From: Radiobacillus deserti
GTDB lineage: Bacteria > Bacillota > Bacilli > Bacillales > Amphibacillaceae
Direction of reading: 5' to 3'
Length of the DNA stretch: 64,000 nt
NCBI RefSeq assembly: GCF_007301515.1
Contig: NZ_CP041666.1
Location: 1,798,001 to 1,862,000, forward strand
Shown here in pieces: positions 1-7,174 of this stretch (positions within the stretch are counted from its first letter, which is position 1; every line of letters begins with the position of its first letter). Position numbers and translations under genes: made by a program. The notes under the pieces are model-generated. The model did not search any database. It was not told where the DNA came from and saw nothing but the letters and a program-made list of their open reading frames with translations.

Positions 1-1254
1 CTTTCCTTTCAGCATATGCTTGGCCACGTCTCCGTTAATTTCAGCGAACTTCTTAAGATCTGGTTGTGCGTGGAAACGGGAAGGGTCATAAAGTTCTTCA
101 TAAGGATTCTCTTCACCAAGGATCAGATCTGTAAGTAATTTTGCAGCTGCTGTTCCGTTCGTCATTCCCCATTTCATATATCCTGTTGCTACAAGCAATT
201 CAGGCTGATCTGAGGTGATTCGACCAACATACGGAATCTTGTCTAAGGTCGTTAAATCTTGTGCGGACCAGCGATATAAATAATTGTTTATGCCAAAGTG
301 TGTTTCCGCGAACTTTTCAATCTCCTGATAGTGTTCAATTTCCGGCTTACCTTGACCAGTTTTATGTTTTTCGCCTCCAACTAGAAGCGCATCTTTCCCA
401 TCTATGTTCACATATCTAATCGTTCTCGATGGTTGTTCTGCGTTAATGTACATTCCACCAGGAAACTCCTTTTTTGGCTCTATCGCCATTAAGTAGGAGC
501 GACTAGGATACATTCGAGCAAAATAAAAGCCTTCACCATCTACAAAAGGAAAATGTGATGCGACTATGACGTGATCACAAACCACACGGTGACCATTTCT
601 TGTAATAATGTGTGGATGATCACTGTATTCAACATCTATCGCCGTTGTATTTTCATAGATGTCCCCACCGTTTTTTTGAATCACATCAACTAAATGATTT
701 AAGTATTTCAATGGATGGAAGTGCGCTTGATTATCCATTTTTAAAGCCTTTTTTACAGAGAAATCTAGTGGGATGTCGTCGAGCAAGGCTCCATGGATTC
801 CAATCTGATCATAGGCTTGTTTTTCCTTTTCTAATTTTGCAACATATTTATCAGAATTTGTATAAATATAAGCGTTCTCTTCCGTATAATCACAATCAAT
901 CTTCTCTTCTTCAATCGTTGTGTTAATAAAGTCCATTGCTTCTTTGTTTGCTTGATAATAAGATGCAGCTTTATCTAATCCGAACTGCTCTATAAATGTG
1001 TGATAAACAATTCCATGCTGTGCAGTAATCTTTGCGGTTGTATGACCTGTTGTTCCGTTAAAAAGAGGGCCAGCATCGATCAAAGCTACCTTTTTTCCTT
1101 GCTTGCTAAGAAGATAGGCAGCTGTAATGCCGGTAATCCCTCCCCCTACTATTCCAACATCAGCTTTCACATCTTGATCTAAATGTTTAGATGTTCTGGC
1201 CTTTGTGGAATCTCTCCAATATGATTCTGGATGCTGTGGCATTTGTTTGCTCAT
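1..1254 (-). CDS. FAD-dependent oxidoreductase, YhfW-like (C-terminus outside window)
   Basis: The first 418 residues of a larger protein are visible; the reading frame is still open at base 1. A dinucleotide-binding motif GIVGGGITG at about residues 34-42 marks the FAD site of the DAO/GlpO oxidoreductase fold, and GHTTAK shortly after is typical of the Rieske-containing subgroup. In relatives such as B. subtilis YhfW a C-terminal Rieske [2Fe-2S] domain follows; that part would lie left of the window, so its presence here is inference. The ATG at 1254 follows the ribosome binding site GGAGGG at 1266-1271. It is divergent from the acylphosphatase gene. The substrate is unknown. Confidence 0.85.
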   Translation of the reverse strand, partial: MSKQMPQHPESYWRDSTKARTSKHLDQDVKADVGIVGGGITGITAAYLLSKQGKKVALIDAGPLFNGTTGHTTAKITAQHGIVYHTFIEQFGLDKAASYYQANKEAMDFINTTIEEEKIDCDYTEENAYIYTNSDKYVAKLEKEKQAYDQIGIHGALLDDIPLDFSVKKALKMDNQAHFHPLKYLNHLVDVIQKNGGDIYENTTAIDVEYSDHPHIITRNGHRVVCDHVIVASHFPFVDGEGFYFARMYPSRSYLMAIEPKKEFPGGMYINAEQPSRTIRYVNIDGKDALLVGGEKHKTGQGKPEIEHYQEIEKFAETHFGINNYLYRWSAQDLTTLDKIPYVGRITSDQPELLVATGYMKWGMTNGTAAAKLLTDLILGEENPYEELYDPSRFHAQPDLKKFAEINGDVAKHMLKGK

Positions 1255-1379
1255 AGTTATGGAATCCCTCCTTGTGCTGATACTATATTCTTTTCCAAAA
1301 GCTAGGATTTCATAATATTCTCTTGTGAAATGTTTTGATATGCTAATACTAGACAAAGAATTAAAGGAGGATGAATGGG

Positions 1380-1655
1380 ATGATTTCACAACATATTGTC
1401 GTACATGGGAAAGTGCAAGGAGTTGGATTTCGTGCAACTGCGCAATTAAAAGCAAAATCATACGGTTTAAATGGTTGGGTAAAAAATACAAATGATGGGA
1501 ATGTAGAAATGGTCGTGGAAGGACCAGAAGAGGATGTTGAGGCATTTAAGTCCGTCATTATGGAGGGGTTGAATCCATTTGCAAAAGTTAGCAAGCTAGA
1601 AGTAATAGACCAATTAGAAGTGTCACGATTTGATGACTTCCAAATCAAATATTAA
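1380..1655 (+). CDS. acyP: acylphosphatase
   Basis: A 91-residue protein that hydrolyses the carboxyl-phosphate bond of acylphosphates in the cytoplasm. The family signature GKVQGVGFR is near the N-terminus, with its catalytic Arg, and GWVKNTNDGNVEM in the middle supplies the catalytic Asn. Length is normal for the family. An ATG at 1371 touches the Shine-Dalgarno sequence AAAGGAGG (1363-1370), leaving no spacing, so the in-frame ATG at 1380, nine bases downstream, is the better start. It is a single gene closed by a terminator shared with the convergent ferredoxin gene. Confidence 0.95.
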   Translation: MISQHIVVHGKVQGVGFRATAQLKAKSYGLNGWVKNTNDGNVEMVVEGPEEDVEAFKSVIMEGLNPFAKVSKLEVIDQLEVSRFDDFQIKY

Positions 1656-1684
1656 AAAGCCGCTTTTGATAAGCGGCTTTTCCT
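1656..1684. terminator. bidirectional terminator, acyP / ferredoxin
   Basis: The stem AAAGCCGCTT / AAGCGGCTTT has a short TTGAT loop and T residues on both sides. It lies between two convergent genes and can serve both. Confidence 0.85.
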
Positions 1685-1688
1685 CTTA

Positions 1689-1928
1689 TTATCGGTCTTC
1701 AAAGAATTTTCTGTTAAGCGCAATATATTCATTTTCTTCTTCCGGTACTTCATCTTCCATATAAATAGCTTCTACTGGGCATACAGCCTCACAAGCTCCG
1801 CAATCAATACAAATATCAGGATCGATATAAAACATATCTTTTCCTTCTTCTATACAATCTACCGGACAAACTTCTATACATTCGCCAGCTTTTTCATCTT
1901 TACAAGGTGATGTAATAACAAACGCCAA
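1689..1928 (-). CDS. 7Fe ferredoxin ([3Fe-4S][4Fe-4S])
   Basis: A 79-residue acidic electron carrier. Cysteines at 9, 17 and 21 plus Cys25 in CPVDC, followed by the motif CIDCGAC..CP, fit the bacterial seven-iron pattern, with one [3Fe-4S] and one [4Fe-4S] cluster. The FYIDPD and CPVEAI segments are typical. An ATG at 1964 would add 12 atypical residues; the TTG at 1928 is preceded by AAGGAGG at normal spacing and starts the protein at AFVITSPC as in relatives, so TTG is preferred. The redox partner is not visible from context. Confidence 0.9.
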   Translation of the reverse strand: MAFVITSPCKDEKAGECIEVCPVDCIEEGKDMFYIDPDICIDCGACEAVCPVEAIYMEDEVPEEENEYIALNRKFFEDR

Positions 1929-2094
1929 ACAAATCTCCTCCTTAAAATATAAAACAAAAACCATTTCGGTTCATTATTATACCAAAAATTTCTTTACAGT
2001 TCATTATAGACTATTTAAAGTTAGAGGTAAAAGTGTTTTATCTCTGTAGAGTCATTTTTTGTATTCTACATACAATTATTCTACGAAACACAAA

Positions 2095-2121
2095 AATAAG
2101 ACTGTCATCAAGACAGTCTTT
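2095..2121 (-). terminator. terminator of the histidine phosphatase gene
   Basis: The perfect stem AAGACTGTC / GACAGTCTT with loop ATCAA is followed on the minus strand by a T-rich run. It lies just downstream of the stop at 2132. Confidence 0.85.
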
Positions 2122-2131
2122 GGAATGTTAA

Positions 2132-2686
2132 TTAGACTTCGTGCCAAACTCTTTCAACCACATATTCACCACCGGTTTTTTGGACTGAAAAAACATCTGG
2201 ATTAGTAAAGCCCTTCCAATGATTAAATCCTATGTCAGCTTGAAAATCACTTAATAGAATAGCAAGTAAATTACCATGCGTTACAATTGCGATATCAGAG
2301 TCTGTTTCTTCTTCTTTTAAGTCCTGTAATACTTGTTGCACTCGCTCCCTTGCATCGTTCGATGATTCGCCACCAGGCAAACGGAAATCTTGGTTTGAAA
2401 AAGACTTCTCCAATACATCCATCCAATCATCAATAGGCTCTTCACTCAGAATTCTCTCCTTCAGTCGTTCATCGACCTCAATAGGTAGAGACTGTTGCTC
2501 AGCATAAGGTTTTATACTTTCAATCGCACGTAAATAAGGACTTGAAATAATTCGTTCAATCGAATATCCCGTTTCCTTTAAAAATGCTGCTAAACGTCGT
2601 GCTTGGTGAATTCCATCATTCGTTAATGGAGAATCCTTATGCTGTCCTTCAGCATTGCAATGACGGATTAGAATAAGCCTTTTCAA
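2132..2686 (-). CDS. histidine phosphatase superfamily protein
   Basis: A 184-residue phosphoglycerate-mutase-like phosphatase. The catalytic phosphohistidine motif is RHCNAEG near the N-terminus, where most relatives have RHG or RHA, and the second histidine is in VTHGNL. SSPYLRAIES provides a conserved Arg. The upstream ATG at 2704 overlaps the Shine-Dalgarno GAGGAGA, so the TTG at 2686, immediately before KRLILIRH, is the likely start. The substrate (sugar phosphate, nucleotide or other) cannot be told from sequence. Single gene with its own terminator. Confidence 0.85.
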   Translation of the reverse strand: MKRLILIRHCNAEGQHKDSPLTNDGIHQARRLAAFLKETGYSIERIISSPYLRAIESIKPYAEQQSLPIEVDERLKERILSEEPIDDWMDVLEKSFSNQDFRLPGGESSNDARERVQQVLQDLKEEETDSDIAIVTHGNLLAILLSDFQADIGFNHWKGFTNPDVFSVQKTGGEYVVERVWHEV

Positions 2687-2807
2687 TGCGAACCATCTCC
2701 TCAAAGGACTATTATTTATACAAAATCATTTCATGGAATGTCTCTCTTTTATACATATTGTCCTATTCGCCGGAAAATTATAACATTTTTTAAAAAATCT
2801 AACGGAT

Positions 2808-3014
2808 TTAGCTAAGTTCTTTGAAGTACTCTTTTTTAAAGCCTGCAATTCTATTCGTGTTGTCAATAATGAAATAAAATTCTTCCGTTTCGTTTTTTAC
2901 ATCATATATTTTGCCAGGGGTCAATGTAGTATCTACAACGAATTTTTTTGCATTAGCGTGAACACATTCAAGTTGTTTAATCGTTTTGTTTTGTTCCCAA
3001 TTTTTGTGAATCAT
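2808..3014 (-). CDS. conserved hypothetical protein (DUF6501-like)
   Basis: A 68-residue soluble protein rich in Lys, Glu and Asn, with no signal peptide or membrane segment. The pattern VHANAKKFVVD...TPGKIYDVKNETEEF recalls a small Bacillaceae family that I recall as DUF6501; the name is from memory. The ATG is preceded by GGAGTTAGAAGT. It is third in a same-strand run behind a hydrolase and a VOC protein, 13 bases after the latter, so co-transcription is likely. Function unknown. Confidence 0.7.
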   Translation of the reverse strand: MIHKNWEQNKTIKQLECVHANAKKFVVDTTLTPGKIYDVKNETEEFYFIIDNTNRIAGFKKEYFKELS

Positions 3015-3027
3015 ACTTCTAACTCCT

Positions 3028-3396
3028 TTATATTTTCTCTAAGAATTCTAGACGGTTACCAAACGGGTCCTCTACATAAAAACGATCATAACCTGGTAAC
3101 CGATCATCGTTTTGAAAAGGTATGTTATGCTCTGACAAATGGCTTCTTAATTCTTCTAATTGCTGCACATAAAACGCTGGATGAGCCTTTTTAGCTGGTT
3201 GGAATGAATCCTCAATGCCAATATGAAGCTGTTGATTTCCTAATTGAAACCAAACTCCTCCATTCTTTTTTAGGGCTTCCGGTTTTTCCAATTCGATCAA
3301 TCCTAGTATCGTGTGATAGAAATGAATGGCAGCTTGCTCTGAACCAGCTGGTGCAGCGAGCTGGACATGATCTAGTCCTGTAAAATGATATGCCAT
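3028..3396 (-). CDS. VOC (glyoxalase/bleomycin resistance) family protein
   Basis: A 122-residue single-unit vicinal-oxygen-chelate protein. It begins FTGLDHVQLA, has FYHTILGL after the first strand and ends YVEDPFGNRLEFLE, the usual last metal-ligand strand, with candidate ligands His in LDHVQ and Glu in RLEFLE. Only two beta-alpha-beta-beta-beta modules are present, so it should dimerise. An upstream GTG/ATG would add about 18 unrelated residues; the ATG at 3396 has AAAGGAG nine bases before it. It follows an MhqD-like hydrolase, a pairing that in B. subtilis (mhqED) serves quinone or electrophile detoxification, but this protein is far shorter than MhqE. Confidence 0.85.
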   Translation of the reverse strand: MAYHFTGLDHVQLAAPAGSEQAAIHFYHTILGLIELEKPEALKKNGGVWFQLGNQQLHIGIEDSFQPAKKAHPAFYVQQLEELRSHLSEHNIPFQNDDRLPGYDRFYVEDPFGNRLEFLEKI

Positions 3397-3463
3397 CCAT
3401 AAGAGCTCCTTTCTCCATACTAACTCCTTTTTTGTGAGAAAAAAAGACACGCTTCCTGCATGT

Positions 3464-4075
3464 CTATTTTTTAATAATTGTATTATACCATATTTTGGCT
3501 TCGTTCACTTCTTTTTGTGAAAGCTGGTGTCCCAATTGATCCCAATGGACGGTAACATCTGCGTGAGCTTCGGTAAGCAGTGATTCTAAATCAATCGTTT
3601 CCTGTGGCAAACAGAGGGGATCATTTTCACCCGCACCAATAAATACCGGAACTCCACTTAGGTTAGGCAATGTTATATTTCTTCTTGGTACCATAGGATG
3701 GAAAAGAATGGCACCTTGCAAGGAAGCAGTATAATGGAATAACAAGCTCCCTGCAATATTTGCTCCATTTGAGTAGCCAATTGCTACAATTCGTTTTCGG
3801 TCAAAGCCATATTGTGATGCTGCTTCATCTAAAAATTCATGTAATTCTTTCGTTCTCTCTATTAAATCTTCTTCATCGAACACGCCTTCCCTTAATCTGC
3901 GGAAGAATCTAGCCATGCCATTCTCTGAAACGGTACCTCTTACTCCTAAAACAGAAGCAGTTGAATCAATCATTTCCGCAATCGGTAATAAATCCTTCTC
4001 TGTTCCACCAGTTCCATGAAGAATTAAAAGTGTTGGTGCATCGGAGTTCGTTCCTTTCTGAAAGAAATGTTCCAT
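3464..4075 (-). CDS. alpha/beta hydrolase, phospholipase/carboxylesterase (MhqD-like)
   Basis: A 203-residue esterase of the alpha/beta-hydrolase fold. LLILHGTGGTEKD gives the oxyanion region, GYSNG the nucleophile elbow Ser, GAGENDPLC the acid Asp and LGHQLS the His, a full catalytic triad. Similar to B. subtilis MhqD (YodD), an enzyme of the methylhydroquinone/quinone-stress regulon. The GTG at 4087 falls inside the Shine-Dalgarno AAGGTGGG, so the ATG at 4075 is preferred. First gene of a probable three-gene unit with the VOC and DUF6501-like genes. No regulator lies beside it here. Confidence 0.85.
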   Translation of the reverse strand: MEHFFQKGTNSDAPTLLILHGTGGTEKDLLPIAEMIDSTASVLGVRGTVSENGMARFFRRLREGVFDEEDLIERTKELHEFLDEAASQYGFDRKRIVAIGYSNGANIAGSLLFHYTASLQGAILFHPMVPRRNITLPNLSGVPVFIGAGENDPLCLPQETIDLESLLTEAHADVTVHWDQLGHQLSQKEVNEAKIWYNTIIKK

Positions 4076-4087
4076 TTCTATACCCAC

Positions 4088-4404
4088 CTTGTTTACATAA
4101 TGTTATTACAGTTATTTAATATCTTGAATTCAAACTAATAGTACCTTTTTAAGTACATTTCGTCAAAGGACTTGATTGTTAATCTTTTTGACTTCTAATA
4201 CTACCAATGACACTCCATTCATCTCTTTCCAAAAGATAGTATTCCATGTTAGAGATTCTAGATACGATACAAGTATCATACCAACATGGGATGGTGCCTT
4301 ATATGAATCGCTACCCTAACGGTGATCCATCCAGCAATTAACTAGTATGGGAATGCAATTCGGAATATAATCCCTTATTATATCTTGGATAATAGAGATA
4401 TAAA
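4088..4404. other. intergenic stretch with no clear gene
   Basis: Over 300 bases between the msrAB terminator and the hydrolase gene. The only open frame of note is a plus-strand run of 31 codons from the ATG at 4246 to the TAA at 4339-4341, ending MNRYPNGDPSSN. It has no good Shine-Dalgarno and is not treated as a gene. No convincing promoter pair or RNA structure was seen. Confidence 0.5.
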
Positions 4405-4430
4405 TAAGCCTCTGTCGGTTAACAGAGGCA
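4405..4430 (-). terminator. terminator of msrAB
   Basis: The stem GCCTCTGT / ACAGAGGC with a six-base loop is followed on the minus strand by TTATTTATAT, just after the msrAB stop. Confidence 0.8.
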
Positions 4431-4448
4431 TGGAGAATATTTTTATGC

Positions 4449-5411
4449 TTATTTAAATAAGTAAAGGTAATCTCCGTATCCGAGCTCTTCCATTTTCTCT
4501 TTCGGAATAAACTTCATGGCGGCTGAATTCATGCAATATCTAAGCCCGCCTTTATCAGTAGGTCCATCTTCAAAGACATGTCCCAAATGGGAGTCTGCTT
4601 CTTTACTTCTAATTTCTGTTCGAATCATACCGTGGGACTGGTCTATGTTTTCTTTTATCGCATGTTTATCAATTGGTTTTGTGAAGCTTGGCCAACCACA
4701 CCCAGCATCATATTTATCTTTTGAAGAAAACAAGGGCTCTCCGGATACGATATCGACATAAATTCCTTCTTGTTCGAAATCCCAATATTCGTTTTGGAAT
4801 GGTCTTTCCGTTCCATTTTCCTGTGTGACGTGATATTGAATAGGAGTCAATTCTGTTTTTAATGCTGCTTTATCTGGTTTCGTAGTCCAATGTTCGTTTA
4901 TAAAATCTTCTCTACCAGATCCTTTTTTATAAAGCTTGTAATGAAACTTTTGTTTTTTGTAGTAATCTTGATGTTTTTCCTCTGCAAGATAAAATGGACT
5001 TGCAGGTAATATTTTCGTCACAATTGGTTTCTTAAACTTTCCGCTTTGCTCAAGTGCTTGTTTTGAGTTCTCAGCAAGTTCTTTCTGATGTTCGTTATGA
5101 TAAAAAATCGCTGTTGTATAAGATTCACCACGATCGTGGAACTGGCCACCGGGATCTGTAGGATCAATTTGTTGCCAATATGTTTCTAAAAGTTTTTCAT
5201 AAGGAAAAATTTCTGGATGGAACGTAATCTGTACTGCTTCCATATGTCCAGTTGTTTCTGAACATACTTGCTCGTAAGTTGGATTAGGGACTGTTCCACC
5301 TGTGTATCCCGATACGACTTCTATGATACCTGGCCTTTCGTCGAACGGTTCAACCATACACCAAAAACAGCCCCCAGCAAACGTCGCTTTTTCGATTTTT
5401 TCATTTTGCAT
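4449..5411 (-). CDS. msrAB: fused peptide-methionine sulfoxide reductase MsrA-MsrB
   Basis: A 320-residue two-domain enzyme that repairs both S and R epimers of methionine sulfoxide. The MsrA domain covers about residues 5-160 with the catalytic GCFWC motif near residue 14. The MsrB domain covers about 175-315, with GCGWPSF and the catalytic Cys in RYCMNSAAMKF. The two zinc-binding CxxC pairs found in many MsrB proteins are not visible. B. subtilis has separate adjacent msrA and msrB; fusion in one frame is common in other bacteria. The ATG has AGGAGGA six bases upstream. Monocistronic, with a terminator at its 3' end. No signal peptide, so it acts in the cytoplasm. Confidence 0.95.
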   Translation of the reverse strand: MQNEKIEKATFAGGCFWCMVEPFDERPGIIEVVSGYTGGTVPNPTYEQVCSETTGHMEAVQITFHPEIFPYEKLLETYWQQIDPTDPGGQFHDRGESYTTAIFYHNEHQKELAENSKQALEQSGKFKKPIVTKILPASPFYLAEEKHQDYYKKQKFHYKLYKKGSGREDFINEHWTTKPDKAALKTELTPIQYHVTQENGTERPFQNEYWDFEQEGIYVDIVSGEPLFSSKDKYDAGCGWPSFTKPIDKHAIKENIDQSHGMIRTEIRSKEADSHLGHVFEDGPTDKGGLRYCMNSAAMKFIPKEKMEELGYGDYLYLFK

Positions 5412-5486
5412 GGAACATTCCTCCTATGCTACTCACATTCTGCATTCATTTTTCCTCTTTTACAGAAAAAAATCAAGTAAACTGCT

Positions 5487-6119
5487 TTATATGAATAGCT
5501 TTGGTTTGGAAATTCCATTTAATTCATCTGAACTAGTTTCCACTACAGGTTTGCTTTTCTTTTTTGTCGCCATATTAGAGCTCTTACTTCTTGGCTTTTT
5601 ATCCTTTTTGACTGGAATTTCATCCTCAAAATCCAATTCATCTTCTAAATCAATGGAATCCTCTTCTTCCTCCACATCACCATCTACATCCTCAGATTCA
5701 TCCGAAGCGTCTGTCTCTTCCGAATCATCTGAATTTAATGCTTTTACCATCTGGATCATGGCTGGTAGGTTCTTTACCATTGGACCATATTCTTTAATGT
5801 ATGGAGCTGCTGTTTTTGCGATTTTTAGGATTTCTTGTGTGTTTCCTAGTATGCCGGAGATTCCGCTCTTACCAGCACTTTGACCAAAAGCTGTAGGTCC
5901 AAATCCTGGTCCCATCGGTCCAGGAGTAGGGTTGGATCCACCACCAAATATTTTTTTTATAAAGCCTTGTACGCCACCGCCACCTTGAGTTGCACCCTGG
6001 TTAGGTCCACCAAATGGCATCCCAGGTCTCGTAGGTAAGGATTGCCTTCCTGTAAAACTTCTAGAAGGTGCAGGATTTGGCCTCATCCATTGACGACCTT
6101 GTTGTTGCGTAGAAAACAT
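5487..6119 (-). CDS. yqfQ: VrrA/YqfQ family protein
   Basis: A 210-residue low-complexity protein. The N-terminal third is rich in Gly, Pro and Gln, the middle (about 85-135) is a more conserved hydrophobic-helical part containing KTAAPYIKEYGPMVKNLP, an acidic Asp/Glu/Ser stretch follows (about 135-170), and the C-terminus is Lys-rich. This matches YqfQ/VrrA, a Bacillus family of unknown function; vrrA is known in B. anthracis for its variable repeats. The ATG at 6119 after GAGGGATT is chosen over 6155, which lacks a ribosome binding site. It stands 75 bases upstream of msrAB on the same strand. Confidence 0.75.
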   Translation of the reverse strand: MFSTQQQGRQWMRPNPAPSRSFTGRQSLPTRPGMPFGGPNQGATQGGGGVQGFIKKIFGGGSNPTPGPMGPGFGPTAFGQSAGKSGISGILGNTQEILKIAKTAAPYIKEYGPMVKNLPAMIQMVKALNSDDSEETDASDESEDVDGDVEEEEDSIDLEDELDFEDEIPVKKDKKPRSKSSNMATKKKSKPVVETSSDELNGISKPKLFI

Positions 6120-6234
6120 ACTAATCCCTCGTTTCTTTTTATCTGCTACTTTCATAGTACGTTTGTAAGATAAATAGGTGTAGGCACGTTAATTAGTTAT
6201 GGAAAAGACCTATAAATGTTTTTTAAAACGAAAC

Positions 6235-6266
6235 AAAAAAGACAGAAGTTTCTCTGTCTTTTTTTC
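6235..6266 (-). terminator. terminator of the DUF2584 gene
   Basis: The stem AAAAAGACAGA / TCTGTCTTTTT lies between the DUF2584 gene and yqfQ. A/T runs flank both sides. Confidence 0.75.
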
Positions 6267-6330
6267 AGTATTTCCCGGGCAAGCGCAGAATTCAACGAAT
6301 ATTGATAAATCCCTTTTGGTTTACTTGTCG

Positions 6331-6579
6331 TTAATTGACGTTAAATAACGAATGTAGTTGATATCTGCAATGGGTTCCTTTTTCATTCCATGTCATTTCA
6401 ATGATTTTTCCTGTTCCAATTTGATCAGAGTTTTCATGTCTACGTATTTCAATTAGCTGATTAATTGGAAAAAGCCGAAAATCACTGAATTGAATTTCGA
6501 ACGTATTGTCTTGTTCCTTTATTCTTTTTTCTTTCCCGTCTGTTACAAGCTTCCATTCAACTGAAAGAGGCATGGACAT
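6331..6579 (-). CDS. DUF2584 family protein
   Basis: An 82-residue soluble protein. The pattern MSMPLSVEWKLVTDGKEKRI ... FRLFPINQLIEIRR ... GTGKIIEMTW fits the DUF2584 family of Bacillaceae, function unknown. The ATG at 6600 lacks spacing to a ribosome binding site, while the ATG at 6579 sits eight bases after GGGAGG. It follows the YhcU-like gene by about 80 bases on the same strand and has its own terminator. Confidence 0.75.
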   Translation of the reverse strand: MSMPLSVEWKLVTDGKEKRIKEQDNTFEIQFSDFRLFPINQLIEIRRHENSDQIGTGKIIEMTWNEKGTHCRYQLHSLFNVN

Positions 6580-6657
6580 CCTTAATTCCTCCCTATCCAT
6601 CCATATAGGTATATCCTAAATCAGACTATAAAGAATGACAAGAAAAAATATATAAAC

Positions 6658-7047
6658 TTAATGAGTGGAATTTTGATAGCGTCCATTCATTTGACTGTTC
6701 ATCTGTTGATTAGAATTGAAGTCTTCCAACTCGAATGGAAAATCAATATCATATTTATTTAGAATACTCGCATTCTTATGGAAAGCTTCTTCATAAACCT
6801 CAATGGCAGTTTGATTTTTGTGTAACGTTTCTAATATGGTAGAAATGGTTTGCACCGCTGCAATAACTTCTAATATTTCCACCATGGTTAACTCTTCTAA
6901 TCTAGCTGGTTGCAATAGTTTAAATTCTTTCAACTGTTTTATGTAACTGATGGGAAAAAAGCAAGGAAACACCCTATCATACAAATCTTCTAGTTGTTCT
7001 TTCATATACGATTGTTGCTCCGGAGTAGACGCCGTTACTACCTTCAT
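6658..7047 (-). CDS. yhcU: DUF5365 family protein (YhcU-like)
   Basis: A 129-residue mostly helical soluble protein of unknown role. It opens MKVVTASTPEQQ and contains IFP-like and ILEVIAAVQTISTILETL segments as in B. subtilis YhcU. The tail is Asn/Gln-rich and probably disordered. The ATG at 7047 follows AAGGAGGAAGTTT; the 7077 start would add ten residues without support. Confidence 0.75.
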   Translation of the reverse strand: MKVVTASTPEQQSYMKEQLEDLYDRVFPCFFPISYIKQLKEFKLLQPARLEELTMVEILEVIAAVQTISTILETLHKNQTAIEVYEEAFHKNASILNKYDIDFPFELEDFNSNQQMNSQMNGRYQNSTH

Positions 7048-7174
7048 AAACTTCCTCCTTGAGAAAAACAAAGTCATACACTTTCTTCCTACCCTGTAGG
7101 AGGAAAGTGTACTTCTTTTTACTACTATATCATGATTATTGCTCGCTTTTTAAGGAGTAATTATTGGCAATGAA

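Noticed and set aside
5302..5883. 193-codon plus-strand frame opposite yqfQ and msrAB
   Set aside because: Its Ser-rich sequence is the antisense of the acidic Asp/Glu stretch of yqfQ, and it has no ribosome binding site.
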